From NCBI GenBank assembly GCA_026392265.1, contig JAPLCL010000306.1, forward strand, positions 1-15,289: a stretch of 15,289 nucleotides of DNA, read 5' to 3'. The translations under genes and the position numbers were made by a program. A model generated the notes under the pieces. It searched no databases. It saw only the letters and a list, made by a program, of their open reading frames with translations, and was not told the origin of the DNA. This DNA is from Actinomycetota bacterium (lineage in GTDB: Bacteria; Actinomycetota; Thermoleophilia; UBA2241). Each line of letters starts with the position of its first letter. Within the stretch, counting starts at the first letter, position 1. Shown piece by piece: positions 6,155 to 13,613 of this stretch.

Positions 6155-6205
6155 GAGACTCCTGCGGACTCGGGTGTCGACGGGCGGGCCGCCACGCGGG
6201 GCCGG

Positions 6206-6730
6206 TCAGCCTTGGGGCAAGGCGAAGCCGCCGTGCGCTTTGACGTGCGCCACCAGCCCGCCGTCGTTCAGGATCGTCACCATCACCGGCGGCAGGGGCA
6301 CGAACCGGATGACGGCTCCGCTGGTGAGATCGTGCACCTCGCCGGCGCTCAAGTCGACCTCGAGCTCGTCCTGCTCGCCGATGCCGCTCGTGTCGCACTG
6401 CAACACGGGCAGACCGACGTTGATGGCGTTGCGAAAGAAGATGCGCGCGAAGCTCTGCGCAAGGACGGCGCCGGCGCCGGCAAGCTTGATGATGCGCGGC
6501 GCGTGCTCCCGGCTGGAACCGAGGCCGAAGTTGCGCCCGCCCACGACGAAGTCGCCGGGCGCCAGAGACGCGGCGAACTCGGGGCGCGCATCCTCGAGCA
6601 CATGCTCGGCCAGCGCAGGGAGATCGGTGCGCAGGTGGAACAGGCGGCCCGGGGCGATATGGTCGGTGGAGATGTCGTCGCCGAACAGCCAAGCCTTGCC
6701 GCGCAGAAGCTCCTCGCTCACGTGATCCAT
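6206..6730 (-). CDS. LeuD-type hydratase small subunit (aconitase/homoaconitase-like)
   Basis: Swivel-domain subunit of 174 residues that pairs with the LeuC-type large subunit to isomerise a hydroxy-acid through its dehydrated form. The conserved GSSREHAPRIIKLAGAG (residues 71-87) and FARIFFRNAINVGLPVLQ are present. The specificity loop reads RLFHLRTDL with Arg34. In archaeal enzymes of this type an Arg here (YLRT) recognises the extra carboxylate of homoaconitate, whereas isopropylmalate isomerases have Val; this is family knowledge. That points to aconitate or homoaconitate rather than isopropylmalate. The start ATG lies inside the end of the cyclophilin gene with a 13-nt overlap, so translation is coupled. 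Confidence 0.85.
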   Translation of the reverse strand: MDHVSEELLRGKAWLFGDDISTDHIAPGRLFHLRTDLPALAEHVLEDARPEFAASLAPGDFVVGGRNFGLGSSREHAPRIIKLAGAGAVLAQSFARIFFRNAINVGLPVLQCDTSGIGEQDELEVDLSAGEVHDLTSGAVIRFVPLPPVMVTILNDGGLVAHVKAHGGFALPQG

Positions 6731-7239
6731 TCCTCCTCACGGACCGTGACGCTGTTCATGGCGACGCCGGGCTCGCGGGCGCGCTGCGGATCCCGCTCGG
6801 GGATGGCCTCCAGAACCTCCATGCCCTCGATGACGCGCCCGAACACGGCGTGCTTACCGTCAAGATGTGGCGTGTCGCGATACGTGATGAAGAACTGCGA
6901 GCCGTTCGTGCCCGAGCCGGCGTTGGCCATCGACACGATGCCGGGCTGGTCGTGCTTGAGCGCCGGGTGGAACTCGTCGGCGAACTTGTAGCCGGGGCCG
7001 CCGCTGCCACTGCCGGTGGGGTCGCCGCCCTGCGCCATGAAGCCCTTGATGACGCGGTGGAACGTGACGCCGTCGTAGAAGCCGTCGCGGGCGAGGAACA
7101 CGAAGTTGTTGACCGTCTTGGGCGCCTTGTCGGCGAAGAGCTCGATGACGATGTCGCCCTGGTCGGTGCTGATGGTGGCGGTGTAGCGCTTGGCGGGGTC
7201 GATGACCAGCGACGGCGGGGCGTCGTACTGCTTGGCCAT
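6718..7239 (-). CDS. Cyclophilin-type peptidyl-prolyl cis-trans isomerase
   Basis: Cytosolic cyclophilin of 173 residues; no signal peptide. It catalyses proline cis-trans isomerisation during folding. Active-site signatures are TFHRVIKGFMAQGGDPTGSG (FHR with the Q-G-G-D motif), NAGSGTNGSQFFITY and LDGKHAVFGRVIEGMEVLE. A GGAAGGAGG ribosome site stands before the ATG, 13 nt after the upstream hydratase stop. It separates the two hydratase subunit genes and overlaps the second by 13 nt, an unusual place for a general folding enzyme. This may be a simple insertion during operon growth or a need for folding help; the sequence does not decide. Confidence 0.93.
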   Translation of the reverse strand: MAKQYDAPPSLVIDPAKRYTATISTDQGDIVIELFADKAPKTVNNFVFLARDGFYDGVTFHRVIKGFMAQGGDPTGSGSGGPGYKFADEFHPALKHDQPGIVSMANAGSGTNGSQFFITYRDTPHLDGKHAVFGRVIEGMEVLEAIPERDPQRAREPGVAMNSVTVREEEWIT

Positions 7240-7252
7240 GGCGTCCTCCTTC

Positions 7253-8509
7253 CTAGAGAAGCTCGCGGGGATCGGTGATCTCGCCGGCCACGGCCGTGGC
7301 GGCCGCGGTGGCCGGCGAGCCCAGATAGATGGACGCCTCGGGGTTGCCCATGCGTCCGTGGAAGTTGCGGTTGGCGGTGCTGAGGCAGACCTCACCGTCG
7401 GCGAGGATGCCCTCGTGGATGCCGACGCAGGCGCCGCAGCCGGGGTTGGTGACCACGGCGCCGGCGTCCCAGAACACGTCGAACAGGCCCTCGGCCGCGG
7501 CCGCTCGCGCCACGGCCTGCGAGGCCGGCGTGACGATGAGGCGCGTGTGCGGAGCGCGGCGGCGCCCACGCAGAATGCGCGCCGCCGAACGCAGGTCGTC
7601 CAGCCGGCCGTTGGTGCACGTACCGATGAGCACCTGGTCGACCCTGGCGCCCTTGAGCTCCGCGGCCGGCGCCGTGTTGTCGACGGTGTGCGGCTTGGCC
7701 ACCATCGGGACGATGGCGCGAGCGTCAAGCCGGACGACGCGCTCGTAGGCGGCGCCGGCGTCGGCGGCGAGCGGCCGCCAGACCTCCTCGCGACCCTGGC
7801 CGACGAGGAACTCGCGGGTCGTTGCGTCACTCGGCATGAGCCCTGCTTTGGCGCCTGCCTCCACGGCCATGTTGCTCATCGTGAAGCGGCCGGGCATGGG
7901 CAGGGCGACGATGCCCGGCCCGCCGAACTCCAGCGCCTTGTACGTGGCGCCGTCGGCGCCGAGGTCGCCGATCAGCGTGAGCATCAGGTCTTTGGCCTCG
8001 ACGCCGTCGCGCAGCTCGCCGGTGACCTCGATACGAAAGGTCTCGGGGACGCGCAGCCAGGTCTGGCCGCTGGCCATGCCCACGGCGACGTCCGTGCTGC
8101 CCATGCCCGTGGCGAAGGCGCCCAGAGCGCCGGCCATGCAGGTGTGCGAGTCGGCGCCGATGACGAGGTCGCCGGGCTTGGCGTAGCTCTCGACGACCCT
8201 CTGGTGGCAGACGCCCATCTCGACGTCGCTGAGCGTGGCGCCGGAGGACGCGCAGAAGGCTCTGATCGTCTTCTGCGCGTTGGCCAGCTCGCGGCGTGGC
8301 GCCGGAGCGGCGTGGTCGATGAAGAACACGCAGGTCGGCGCCTTCACGCTGGCGACGCCGAGCTCCTCGAGCTGCTCGATGGCCAGCGGCCCGGTGCCGT
8401 CCTGGGCGATAGCCACGTCGACGGCGGCCACGACGATCTGCCCGGGCACGACCGCCTCGAGACCGGCGTGCGCGGCGATGATCGTCTCGGCGAGGGTGAG
8501 CGCCGTCAC
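7253..8509 (-). CDS. LeuC-type [4Fe-4S] hydro-lyase large subunit (aconitase/homoaconitase/IPM isomerase family)
   Basis: Large subunit of 418 residues, normal for the short archaeal-type LeuC/HACN class. Cluster cysteines are in LIGTCTNGRLDDL and NPGCGACVGIHEG. Other conserved blocks are PTCVFFIDHAAPAP, VIGADSHTCMAGALGAFATGMGSTDVA and LSTANRNFHGRMGNPEASIYLGSP. The GTG start overlaps the stop of the synthase gene (GTGA), giving MTALTLAETIIAAHAG, the standard beginning. Together with the LeuD-type subunit it would convert (homo)citrate to (homo)isocitrate. It ends in TAG; reading through would run into an unrelated frame over the cyclophilin gene, so TAG acts as a stop. A leucine-pathway role is not excluded by this subunit alone. 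Confidence 0.88.
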   Translation of the reverse strand: MTALTLAETIIAAHAGLEAVVPGQIVVAAVDVAIAQDGTGPLAIEQLEELGVASVKAPTCVFFIDHAAPAPRRELANAQKTIRAFCASSGATLSDVEMGVCHQRVVESYAKPGDLVIGADSHTCMAGALGAFATGMGSTDVAVGMASGQTWLRVPETFRIEVTGELRDGVEAKDLMLTLIGDLGADGATYKALEFGGPGIVALPMPGRFTMSNMAVEAGAKAGLMPSDATTREFLVGQGREEVWRPLAADAGAAYERVVRLDARAIVPMVAKPHTVDNTAPAAELKGARVDQVLIGTCTNGRLDDLRSAARILRGRRRAPHTRLIVTPASQAVARAAAAEGLFDVFWDAGAVVTNPGCGACVGIHEGILADGEVCLSTANRNFHGRMGNPEASIYLGSPATAAATAVAGEITDPRELL

Positions 8510-9747
8510 GAAGGCGCTCCGCCGGCTCCCGCCGCGGCCACGCCGTTCGCCTTGTTGCCCATCGGCACCGCGTCGCCGAGGTGCCCCAGATAGTCCTGGT
8601 AGATGTACATGAGCTCTTTGTCGAAGAGCGCCCGTTTGAGCTCGATCGCGGTCTTGCGCACCAGGGCGAGGACGCCGTCGCAATCGGCCTGCGTGAGCTC
8701 CAGGCCGAACTCCTGGAACTTGCGGTAGATCGTGCGCGAACCGGAGTGCTTGCCAACCACGATCTGGCGCTCCAGGCCGACGTCCTCGGGGGCAAACGCC
8801 TCGTAGTTGAGCGGGTTCTTGATGACGCCGTCGGCGTGGATGCCGCTCTCGTGAGCGAAGACGTTGGTGCCGACGATGCTCTTCCAGGCCGGGATGGTGC
8901 GCGCCGAGGCGGCGGCTACGTACTCGCTGAGCTCGCGGAAGCGGCTCGTATGCAGGCCCACGTCCACCTTGCCGAGGTACTTGAGCGCCATGACGACCTC
9001 TTCGAGGGCGGCGTTGCCGGCCCGCTCGCCGAGGCCGTTGACGGTGGTGTTCACGTAGGTGGCTCCGGCCTTGATGCCGGCGAGTGCGTTGGCCGTGGCC
9101 ATGCCGAAGTCGTCGTGGGTGTGCATCTCGATGTCGAGCCCGCCCTCTCTCTTGAGGAACGTGATGACGTTGAAGGTGTCGAAGGGGTCGAGGATGCCGA
9201 GCGTGTCGCAGAAGCGCAGGCGGTCGGCGCCCTCCTCCTTGGCGGCCTGGGTGAAGCGCAGCAGAAACTCGAGGTCGGCGCGCGAGGCGTCCTCGGCGTT
9301 GACCGACACGTACAGGTTCTTGTCTTTGGCGAAGGCCACACACTCGCGGATCTGGTCGAGGACCCACTGCCGCGACTTGGCCAGCTTGTGTTCGATGTGG
9401 ATGTCGCTGGCCGACATGGAGATGGCCACGGCGTCGACGCCGCAGTCGAGCGAGTGCTCGAGGTCGCTGATGACCGCCCGGTTCCAGGCGAGGATGGAGG
9501 CGTCGAGTCCGAGTTCGACGATCTCCTTGATCGACCCTTTCTCATCGCCGCCCATGGCCGGGATACCCACCTCGATCTGGTGGACGCCGACCTCGTCGAG
9601 GAGCTTGGCGATGCGGATCTTCTCGTGGTTGGAGAAGACGACGCCGGCGGTCTGCTCGCCGTCGCGCAGCGTGGTGTCGTCGATGCGCACCGCCGGTTCG
9701 GCCGGCCTGGCCCTGGCGATGACGAAACTGGAGAGGTCGCTGGTCAT
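8506..9747 (-). CDS. NifV-like homocitrate synthase or Re-citrate synthase
   Basis: HMGL-like TIM-barrel acyltransferase of 413 residues that condenses acetyl-CoA with a 2-oxo acid. Signatures: DDTTLRDGEQTAGVVF (residues 23-38), AWNRAV, AISMSASDIHIEHKL, SVNAEDASRAD, the metal HxH in EMHTHDDFGMATANALAG, NTTVNGLGERAGNAALEE and VFAHESGIHADGV. These resemble NifV more than LeuA, and the protein lacks the long LeuA C-terminal regulatory domain. Re-citrate synthases of anaerobes belong to this same subgroup. The operon context (hydratase and isocitrate dehydrogenase-like genes) suits either citrate or homocitrate; no nif genes are visible. ATG at 9747 is preferred over GTG at 9753 because the AGGTAGG site is then 5 nt away. 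First gene of the operon. Confidence 0.85.
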   Translation of the reverse strand: MTSDLSSFVIARARPAEPAVRIDDTTLRDGEQTAGVVFSNHEKIRIAKLLDEVGVHQIEVGIPAMGGDEKGSIKEIVELGLDASILAWNRAVISDLEHSLDCGVDAVAISMSASDIHIEHKLAKSRQWVLDQIRECVAFAKDKNLYVSVNAEDASRADLEFLLRFTQAAKEEGADRLRFCDTLGILDPFDTFNVITFLKREGGLDIEMHTHDDFGMATANALAGIKAGATYVNTTVNGLGERAGNAALEEVVMALKYLGKVDVGLHTSRFRELSEYVAAASARTIPAWKSIVGTNVFAHESGIHADGVIKNPLNYEAFAPEDVGLERQIVVGKHSGSRTIYRKFQEFGLELTQADCDGVLALVRKTAIELKRALFDKELMYIYQDYLGHLGDAVPMGNKANGVAAAGAGGAPS

Positions 9748-9809
9748 ACGCACCTACCTGTCGACGCGGGTACCGCCACGCGCCGCGTGCCCGGGGACGG
9801 CGTTACCAT

Positions 9810-9843
9810 GGGACATGCCTGCGGTGCGAGACAGCATTGTCCC
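9810..9843. promoter_or_regulatory. Inverted repeat over the promoter of the synthase operon
   Basis: GGGACATGC (9810-9818) pairs with GCATTGTCCC (9834-9843), with one bulged base and a 15-nt centre. It covers the -10 box of the putative promoter below, so it may be a regulator site or a leader hairpin. It has only one copy in the window. Confidence 0.35.
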
Positions 9844-9865
9844 ACAGGCCGTCGAGGGCAGGCAA
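9836..9865 (-). promoter_or_regulatory. Putative promoter of the synthase-hydratase-dehydrogenase operon
   Basis: On the minus strand TTGCCT (9860-9865), an 18-nt spacer and GACAAT (9836-9841) resemble a sigma-70 promoter. It starts just after the gatB stop and about 90 nt before the synthase ATG, so the five-gene operon can be expressed independently of gatCAB. Confidence 0.45.
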
Positions 9866-9871
9866 GGAGGC

Positions 9872-11377
9872 TCAGCCGTCCAGCGCCGTGCGCAGCAGTT
9901 CGCTGACCACTTGCGGGTTGGCGCGCCCCCCGGTCGCCTTCATGACCTGCCCGACGAGGAAGCCCAGCACCTGCTGCTTGCCGCCGCGGTACTGCTCCAC
10001 CTGCGCGGCGTTATCGGCGACCACCCGGGCGACGGCGTCCTCGAGCTCCGACGTGTCGCTGATCTGCCCGAGGCCGTGCTTCTCGACGATCTCTTCGGGC
10101 TCGGCGCGCTCGCTGATCATCCTGGCGAAGACGTCTTTGCCGGAGCTCGTCGATATGGTGCCGTCGGCGACGAGCTTGACCAGCTTGGCGAGACGCTCGG
10201 CAGTGACGTGGCCGTGGCCGGCCTCGAGGCCGGCGGCGTTGAGATGGGCGAGATACTCGCCCATCGTCCAGTTGGCCGCCGGCTTGGCGCCGACCCCCAG
10301 CGACACGACCTCCTCGTAGAACGCCGCCAGCGCGTGCGCGCTGCCCAGTACGAGGGCGTCGGCGCGCGACAGGCCGTACTGCGACGCGAAGCGTTCCACG
10401 CGCGCCGCCGGCAGCTCCGGCTGCGTCGCGCGCAGCTCCTCGACCCAGGCCCGGTCGATGACCAGCGGAACCAGGTCGGGCTCGGGGAAGTAGCGGTAGT
10501 CGTGCGCCTCCTCCTTGGAACGAAGCGGCGTGGTCGTGCCGGTGTCGGGGTCGAAGTGCAGGGTCTCGAGGTCGATCTTCCCGCCCGCCTCGATGACCTC
10601 GATCTGGCGGGGGATCTCGGCGTCAAGCGCCTGCTGCAGGTAGCGGAAGCTGTTCATGTTCTTGAGCTCGGTGCGCGTGCCCAGATCGCTGCTGCCCTCG
10701 GGCCGCACGCTGACGTTGGCGTCCCAGCGGATCTGGCCCTCTTCCATGTTGCACGCGCTTACGCCTAGCTCGATGACCAGGTTACGGAGCTGCTGGAGAA
10801 ACTCGCGGGCCGCCTCCGGAGACGGGATATCGGGCTCGCTGACGATCTCGATGAGCGGCGTACCGCCGCGGTTGAAATCGACCATCGAGTAGTCGGAGCC
10901 GGCGATGCGCCCGGCGTCGCCGCCCGCATGCACCAGCTTGGCGGCGTCCTCCTCCATGTGCACGCGGTTGATGCGGCAGCGAAGCTTCTCGTCGTCGACC
11001 CAGTAGTCGAACCACCCCTCGACCGCCAGCGGCTCGTCGTATTGGCTGATCTGATACGCCTTGGGAAGGTCTGGATAGAAGTAGTTCTTACGGTGGAAGA
11101 TGTTGCGCGGCCGCACGCTGCAGTTGAGCGCCAGGGCGATACGCGCGGCGTACTCGATAGCGCGCTGGTTGACGACGGGCAGCGCGCCCGGGTGTGCGAG
11201 GCACTTGGGGCAGGTGTGCGTGTTGGGCGCGTCGCCTTTGGTGACCTCGCAGGCGCAGAACATCTTGGTGCGCGTGTCGAGCTCCACGTGCATCTCGAGG
11301 CCGATCACCGGCTCCCAGGCACAGAGCGGTGCCCCTTCGGCGCCCCGCTCGATGGCTGGCCTACGGTGGCTATTCAT
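9872..11377 (-). CDS. gatB: Asp/Glu-tRNA amidotransferase subunit B
   Basis: tRNA-binding and kinase subunit of the GatCAB amidotransferase; 501 residues. It activates Glu-tRNA(Gln) or Asp-tRNA(Asn) so that ammonia from GatA can amidate it. Visible: PVIGLEMHVELDTRTKMF, a zinc-type CxC...CPKCLAHPGALP, FHRKNYFYPDLPKAYQISQY, MEEDAAKL, SMVDFNRGGTPLIEIV, and the C-terminal YqeY-like tail QQVLGFLVGQVMKATGGRANP. The ATG overlaps the gatA stop (ATGA). The first 20 residues or so before PVIGLEMH are a non-conserved extension. Full length with no defect. Confidence 0.96.
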   Translation of the reverse strand: MNSHRRPAIERGAEGAPLCAWEPVIGLEMHVELDTRTKMFCACEVTKGDAPNTHTCPKCLAHPGALPVVNQRAIEYAARIALALNCSVRPRNIFHRKNYFYPDLPKAYQISQYDEPLAVEGWFDYWVDDEKLRCRINRVHMEEDAAKLVHAGGDAGRIAGSDYSMVDFNRGGTPLIEIVSEPDIPSPEAAREFLQQLRNLVIELGVSACNMEEGQIRWDANVSVRPEGSSDLGTRTELKNMNSFRYLQQALDAEIPRQIEVIEAGGKIDLETLHFDPDTGTTTPLRSKEEAHDYRYFPEPDLVPLVIDRAWVEELRATQPELPAARVERFASQYGLSRADALVLGSAHALAAFYEEVVSLGVGAKPAANWTMGEYLAHLNAAGLEAGHGHVTAERLAKLVKLVADGTISTSSGKDVFARMISERAEPEEIVEKHGLGQISDTSELEDAVARVVADNAAQVEQYRGGKQQVLGFLVGQVMKATGGRANPQVVSELLRTALDG

Positions 11378-12879
11378 GCGCGCGCCTCCGTCCGCTCCCC
11401 GGCAGCCGCCACGACGCCTGAGTCGCAGAAGGTGGGCGCCGGCGCGAAGCCGATGGCGCCCTCGAGCGCGTGGGCGGCCTGCAGGATGCGGTTCTCGCTG
11501 AACGCGGGTCCGATGAGCTGGAAGCCCACCGGGAGCCCGTCGCTGAGCCCGCAGGGGATGCTGATGGCCGGCAGCCCCGCCAGGTTCACGGGGATGGTGC
11601 AGATATCGCACATGTACATCGACAGCGGGTCGGCGGTCCGCGAACCGGCCTTGAAGGCCACGCTCGGCGTCGTCGGCGAGGCGATGAGGTCGACTGCGGC
11701 GATGGCCCGCGCAAAGTCGCGGCGCACCAGCGTGCGCACCTTCTGGGCGCGACCGTAGTTGGCGTCGTAGTAGCCCGCCGAGAGCGCGTAGGTGCCGATC
11801 ATGATGCGGCGCTTGACCTCCGGGCCGAAGCCTTCGCTGCGGGTGCGCTCGTACATGTCGAGCAGATCGACCGGGTCGGCGCAACGGTGGCCGTAGCGCA
11901 CACCGTCGAAGCGCGCGAGGTTCGCGCTCGCCTCGGCAGGCGCGATGATGTAGTAAGCCGGCAGCGCGTACTCGGTATGCGGCAGGCTGATCTCGACGCA
12001 CGTACCTCCCATCTCCTCGATGCGCGCGATGGTCTCGTCGAAGCGGGCGCGCACACCGGGTTCGATACCGACCGCCAGGTACTCCGCGGGGATGCCCACG
12101 CGGAGTCCGTCGAGCCGCTCCGCGCTGGGGAGGGCGACAGGTTCGGGGAGCGCGACGCTGGTGGCGTCGTTGGGGTCGTGGCCGACGATGTGCTGCAGGA
12201 GGAGGGCGCAGTCGTACACCGAGCGCGTGAGCGGCCCGATCTGGTCGAGCGAGCTGGCGAACGCCACGAGACCGTAGCGACTCACGGCGCCGTAGGTGGG
12301 CTTCATGCCGACGATGCCGCAGAGCGCCGCCGGCTGACGGATGGAACCGCCGGTGTCGCTGCCCAGGGCCCAGAGCGCCTCACCGGCGGCCACGGCGGCG
12401 GCGGAGCCGCCGCTGGAGCCGCCCGGCACCGTGGCCAGGTCCCAGGGGTTGTGCGTGGTCTGGTACGACGAGTTCTCGGTGGAAGAGCCCATGGCGAACT
12501 CGTCGAGGTTGGTCTTGCCCAGCATCACCACATGGCGGTCCCACACCTGGCGGACGGCGGTGGCCGTGTACACGGGCATGTAGTCGTGCAGGATCCGCGA
12601 GGCACACGTTGTCGTGACGCCTTCCGTGACCATGTTGTCCTTGATGGCGATCGGCAGGCCGGCGAGCGGGCCACGCATGGCCTGCATCTCGCGGTCTACC
12701 TTGGTGGAGTACTTGGCGGCGTTGTCGTAGGTCACCCGGATGTACGCGCGTACGCGCGGCTCGACGGCGGCGATCTGATCCAGGTAGACCTTGGTGAGCT
12801 CGGCCGAGGAGATCTCACCGTCGACGAGCAGGCGCTTGGCAACTCGGGCCGTGAGCCGCAGCGGGTCCAGAGCAGTCAC
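11374..12879 (-). CDS. gatA: Asp/Glu-tRNA amidotransferase subunit A (glutaminase)
   Basis: Amidase-signature enzyme of 501 residues that releases ammonia from glutamine for GatB. The Ser-cisSer-Lys triad regions are visible as PIAIKDNMVTEGVTTTCAS (Lys), VPGGSSGGSAAAVAAGEALW (cis-Ser) and GSDTGGSIRQPAALCGIVG (nucleophile Ser). MGSSTENSSYQTTHNPWD and MKPTYGAVSRYGLVAFASSL are also typical. GTG at 12879 lies 2 nt after the gatC stop; the protein then begins MTALDPLRLTARVAKRLL. Middle gene of gatC-gatA-gatB. Confidence 0.97.
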   Translation of the reverse strand: MTALDPLRLTARVAKRLLVDGEISSAELTKVYLDQIAAVEPRVRAYIRVTYDNAAKYSTKVDREMQAMRGPLAGLPIAIKDNMVTEGVTTTCASRILHDYMPVYTATAVRQVWDRHVVMLGKTNLDEFAMGSSTENSSYQTTHNPWDLATVPGGSSGGSAAAVAAGEALWALGSDTGGSIRQPAALCGIVGMKPTYGAVSRYGLVAFASSLDQIGPLTRSVYDCALLLQHIVGHDPNDATSVALPEPVALPSAERLDGLRVGIPAEYLAVGIEPGVRARFDETIARIEEMGGTCVEISLPHTEYALPAYYIIAPAEASANLARFDGVRYGHRCADPVDLLDMYERTRSEGFGPEVKRRIMIGTYALSAGYYDANYGRAQKVRTLVRRDFARAIAAVDLIASPTTPSVAFKAGSRTADPLSMYMCDICTIPVNLAGLPAISIPCGLSDGLPVGFQLIGPAFSENRILQAAHALEGAIGFAPAPTFCDSGVVAAAGERTEARA

Positions 12880-12881
12880 CG

Positions 12882-13163
12882 TCAGCCCATCCTCGGCACG
12901 CGGAAGCAGTCGTCGCTTACGGCCGGGGCGTTGCGCAGAGCGTCCTCGCGCGAGAGGCCCGGCCTGGGCTTGTCGGGCCGGGTGACGTTCACGACGTCCA
13001 GGACGTGCGCGGTGGGAGGGACGTCGGCCACGTCGAGCTCGCTCATCTTGTCGATGTGGGCGAGGATCTTGGCGAGCTCGCCGGCCATGCGGGCGACCTC
13101 GTCCTGCTCGAGACGCAGTCGGGCGAGTTTTGCGACGTAGCGGACGTCGTCTTCACCGATCAT
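12882..13163 (-). CDS. gatC: Asp/Glu-tRNA amidotransferase subunit C
   Basis: Short belt subunit of 93 residues that holds GatA and GatB together. The N-terminal VRYVAKLARLRLEQDEVARM, then GELAKILAHIDKMSELD, VPPTAHV and the C-terminal REDALRNAPAVSDDCFRVPRM are standard GatC features. AGGAGG stands before the ATG. First gene of gatCAB, with its own promoter at 13205-13233. Confidence 0.95.
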   Translation of the reverse strand: MIGEDDVRYVAKLARLRLEQDEVARMAGELAKILAHIDKMSELDVADVPPTAHVLDVVNVTRPDKPRPGLSREDALRNAPAVSDDCFRVPRMG

Positions 13164-13204
13164 GGTGTGTTCCTCCTGCGAGGGGCCGCAAAAGCGGGAC
13201 GGCT

Positions 13205-13233
13205 ATACTACTCCAGCCCTCCAGGAGGGACAA
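13205..13233 (-). promoter_or_regulatory. Putative promoter of gatCAB
   Basis: On the minus strand TTGTCC (13228-13233), a 17-nt spacer and TAGTAT (13205-13210) give a good sigma-70 match about 42 nt before the gatC ATG. Its -35 box shares bases with the T-rich tail of the preceding terminator, so the two are packed end to end. Confidence 0.6.
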
Positions 13234-13235
13234 GA

Positions 13236-13276
13236 AAGGGGGCCCGCCGGCTGTGCCGGCCGGCGGGCCCCTTCTT
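13236..13276 (-). terminator. Rho-independent terminator of the cold-shock gene
   Basis: A 13-bp perfect GC stem (13239-13251 with 13259-13271) and a 7-nt loop are followed on the minus strand by a CTTTCTTG tract. It lies just after the cold-shock stop and before the gatCAB promoter. Confidence 0.8.
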
Positions 13277-13291
13277 GAGCGCACGCGTGCC

Positions 13292-13495
13292 TCAGGCGAC
13301 GGGCCTCACCGTGGATGCCTGGAGCCCTTTGTCGCCCTCGGTGATCTCGAACTCCACCCTCTGCCCTTGGACCAGCGTCTTGTAGCCGTCCATGGTGATC
13401 TCGGAGTAGTGCACGAACAGGTCGTCACCGTCTTCCCGCTCGATGAAGCCATACCCCTTCTCGTTGCTGAACCACTTCACAGACCCTTGCGCCAC
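13292..13495 (-). CDS. Cold-shock domain protein (CspA family)
   Basis: Single cold-shock OB-fold domain of 67 residues that binds single-stranded RNA/DNA. RNP1 is KGYGFIER and RNP2 is DLFVHYSEI; the N-terminal GSVKWFSNEKG is diagnostic. GTG at 13495 is the start: AGGAGGGG lies 5 nt upstream and the frame before it is not conserved. Monocistronic, with its own terminator. The roughly 120-nt leader up to the tetR end holds a small hairpin near 13526-13537 (GGCC stem, GCAA loop on the minus strand), possibly a regulated 5' leader as in other cold-shock genes. Confidence 0.96.
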   Translation of the reverse strand: MAQGSVKWFSNEKGYGFIEREDGDDLFVHYSEITMDGYKTLVQGQRVEFEITEGDKGLQASTVRPVA

Positions 13496-13613
13496 AGCCA
13501 CCCCTCCTACGAAAGAACCTCGTGCTGGCCTTGCGGCCGACGGAGCCCCCCATGCGGCGCCGCACACGCGCGGCGAGCGTACAACACGACTCAGGTGCTG
13601 TAAATGAGCGTCT

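Noticed and set aside
7239..7255. TAG of the hydratase large subunit read as pyrrolysine, fusing it to the next gene
   Set aside because: The cyclophilin lies in a different frame with its own ribosome site and ATG; the extension would be nonsense sequence.
5150..9747. Standard leucine operon leuACDB
   Set aside because: The synthase lacks the LeuA regulatory domain and is NifV-like; the small subunit has Arg in its specificity loop and the dehydrogenase has the isocitrate Ser/Asn pair.
5156..9906. Several long plus-strand open frames opposite the central operon
   Set aside because: All lie antisense to genes with clear catalytic motifs, and lack ribosome sites and family features.
11470..13140. 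556-codon plus-strand frame opposite gatA and gatC
   Set aside because: Antisense shadow of gatAC; no domain visible.
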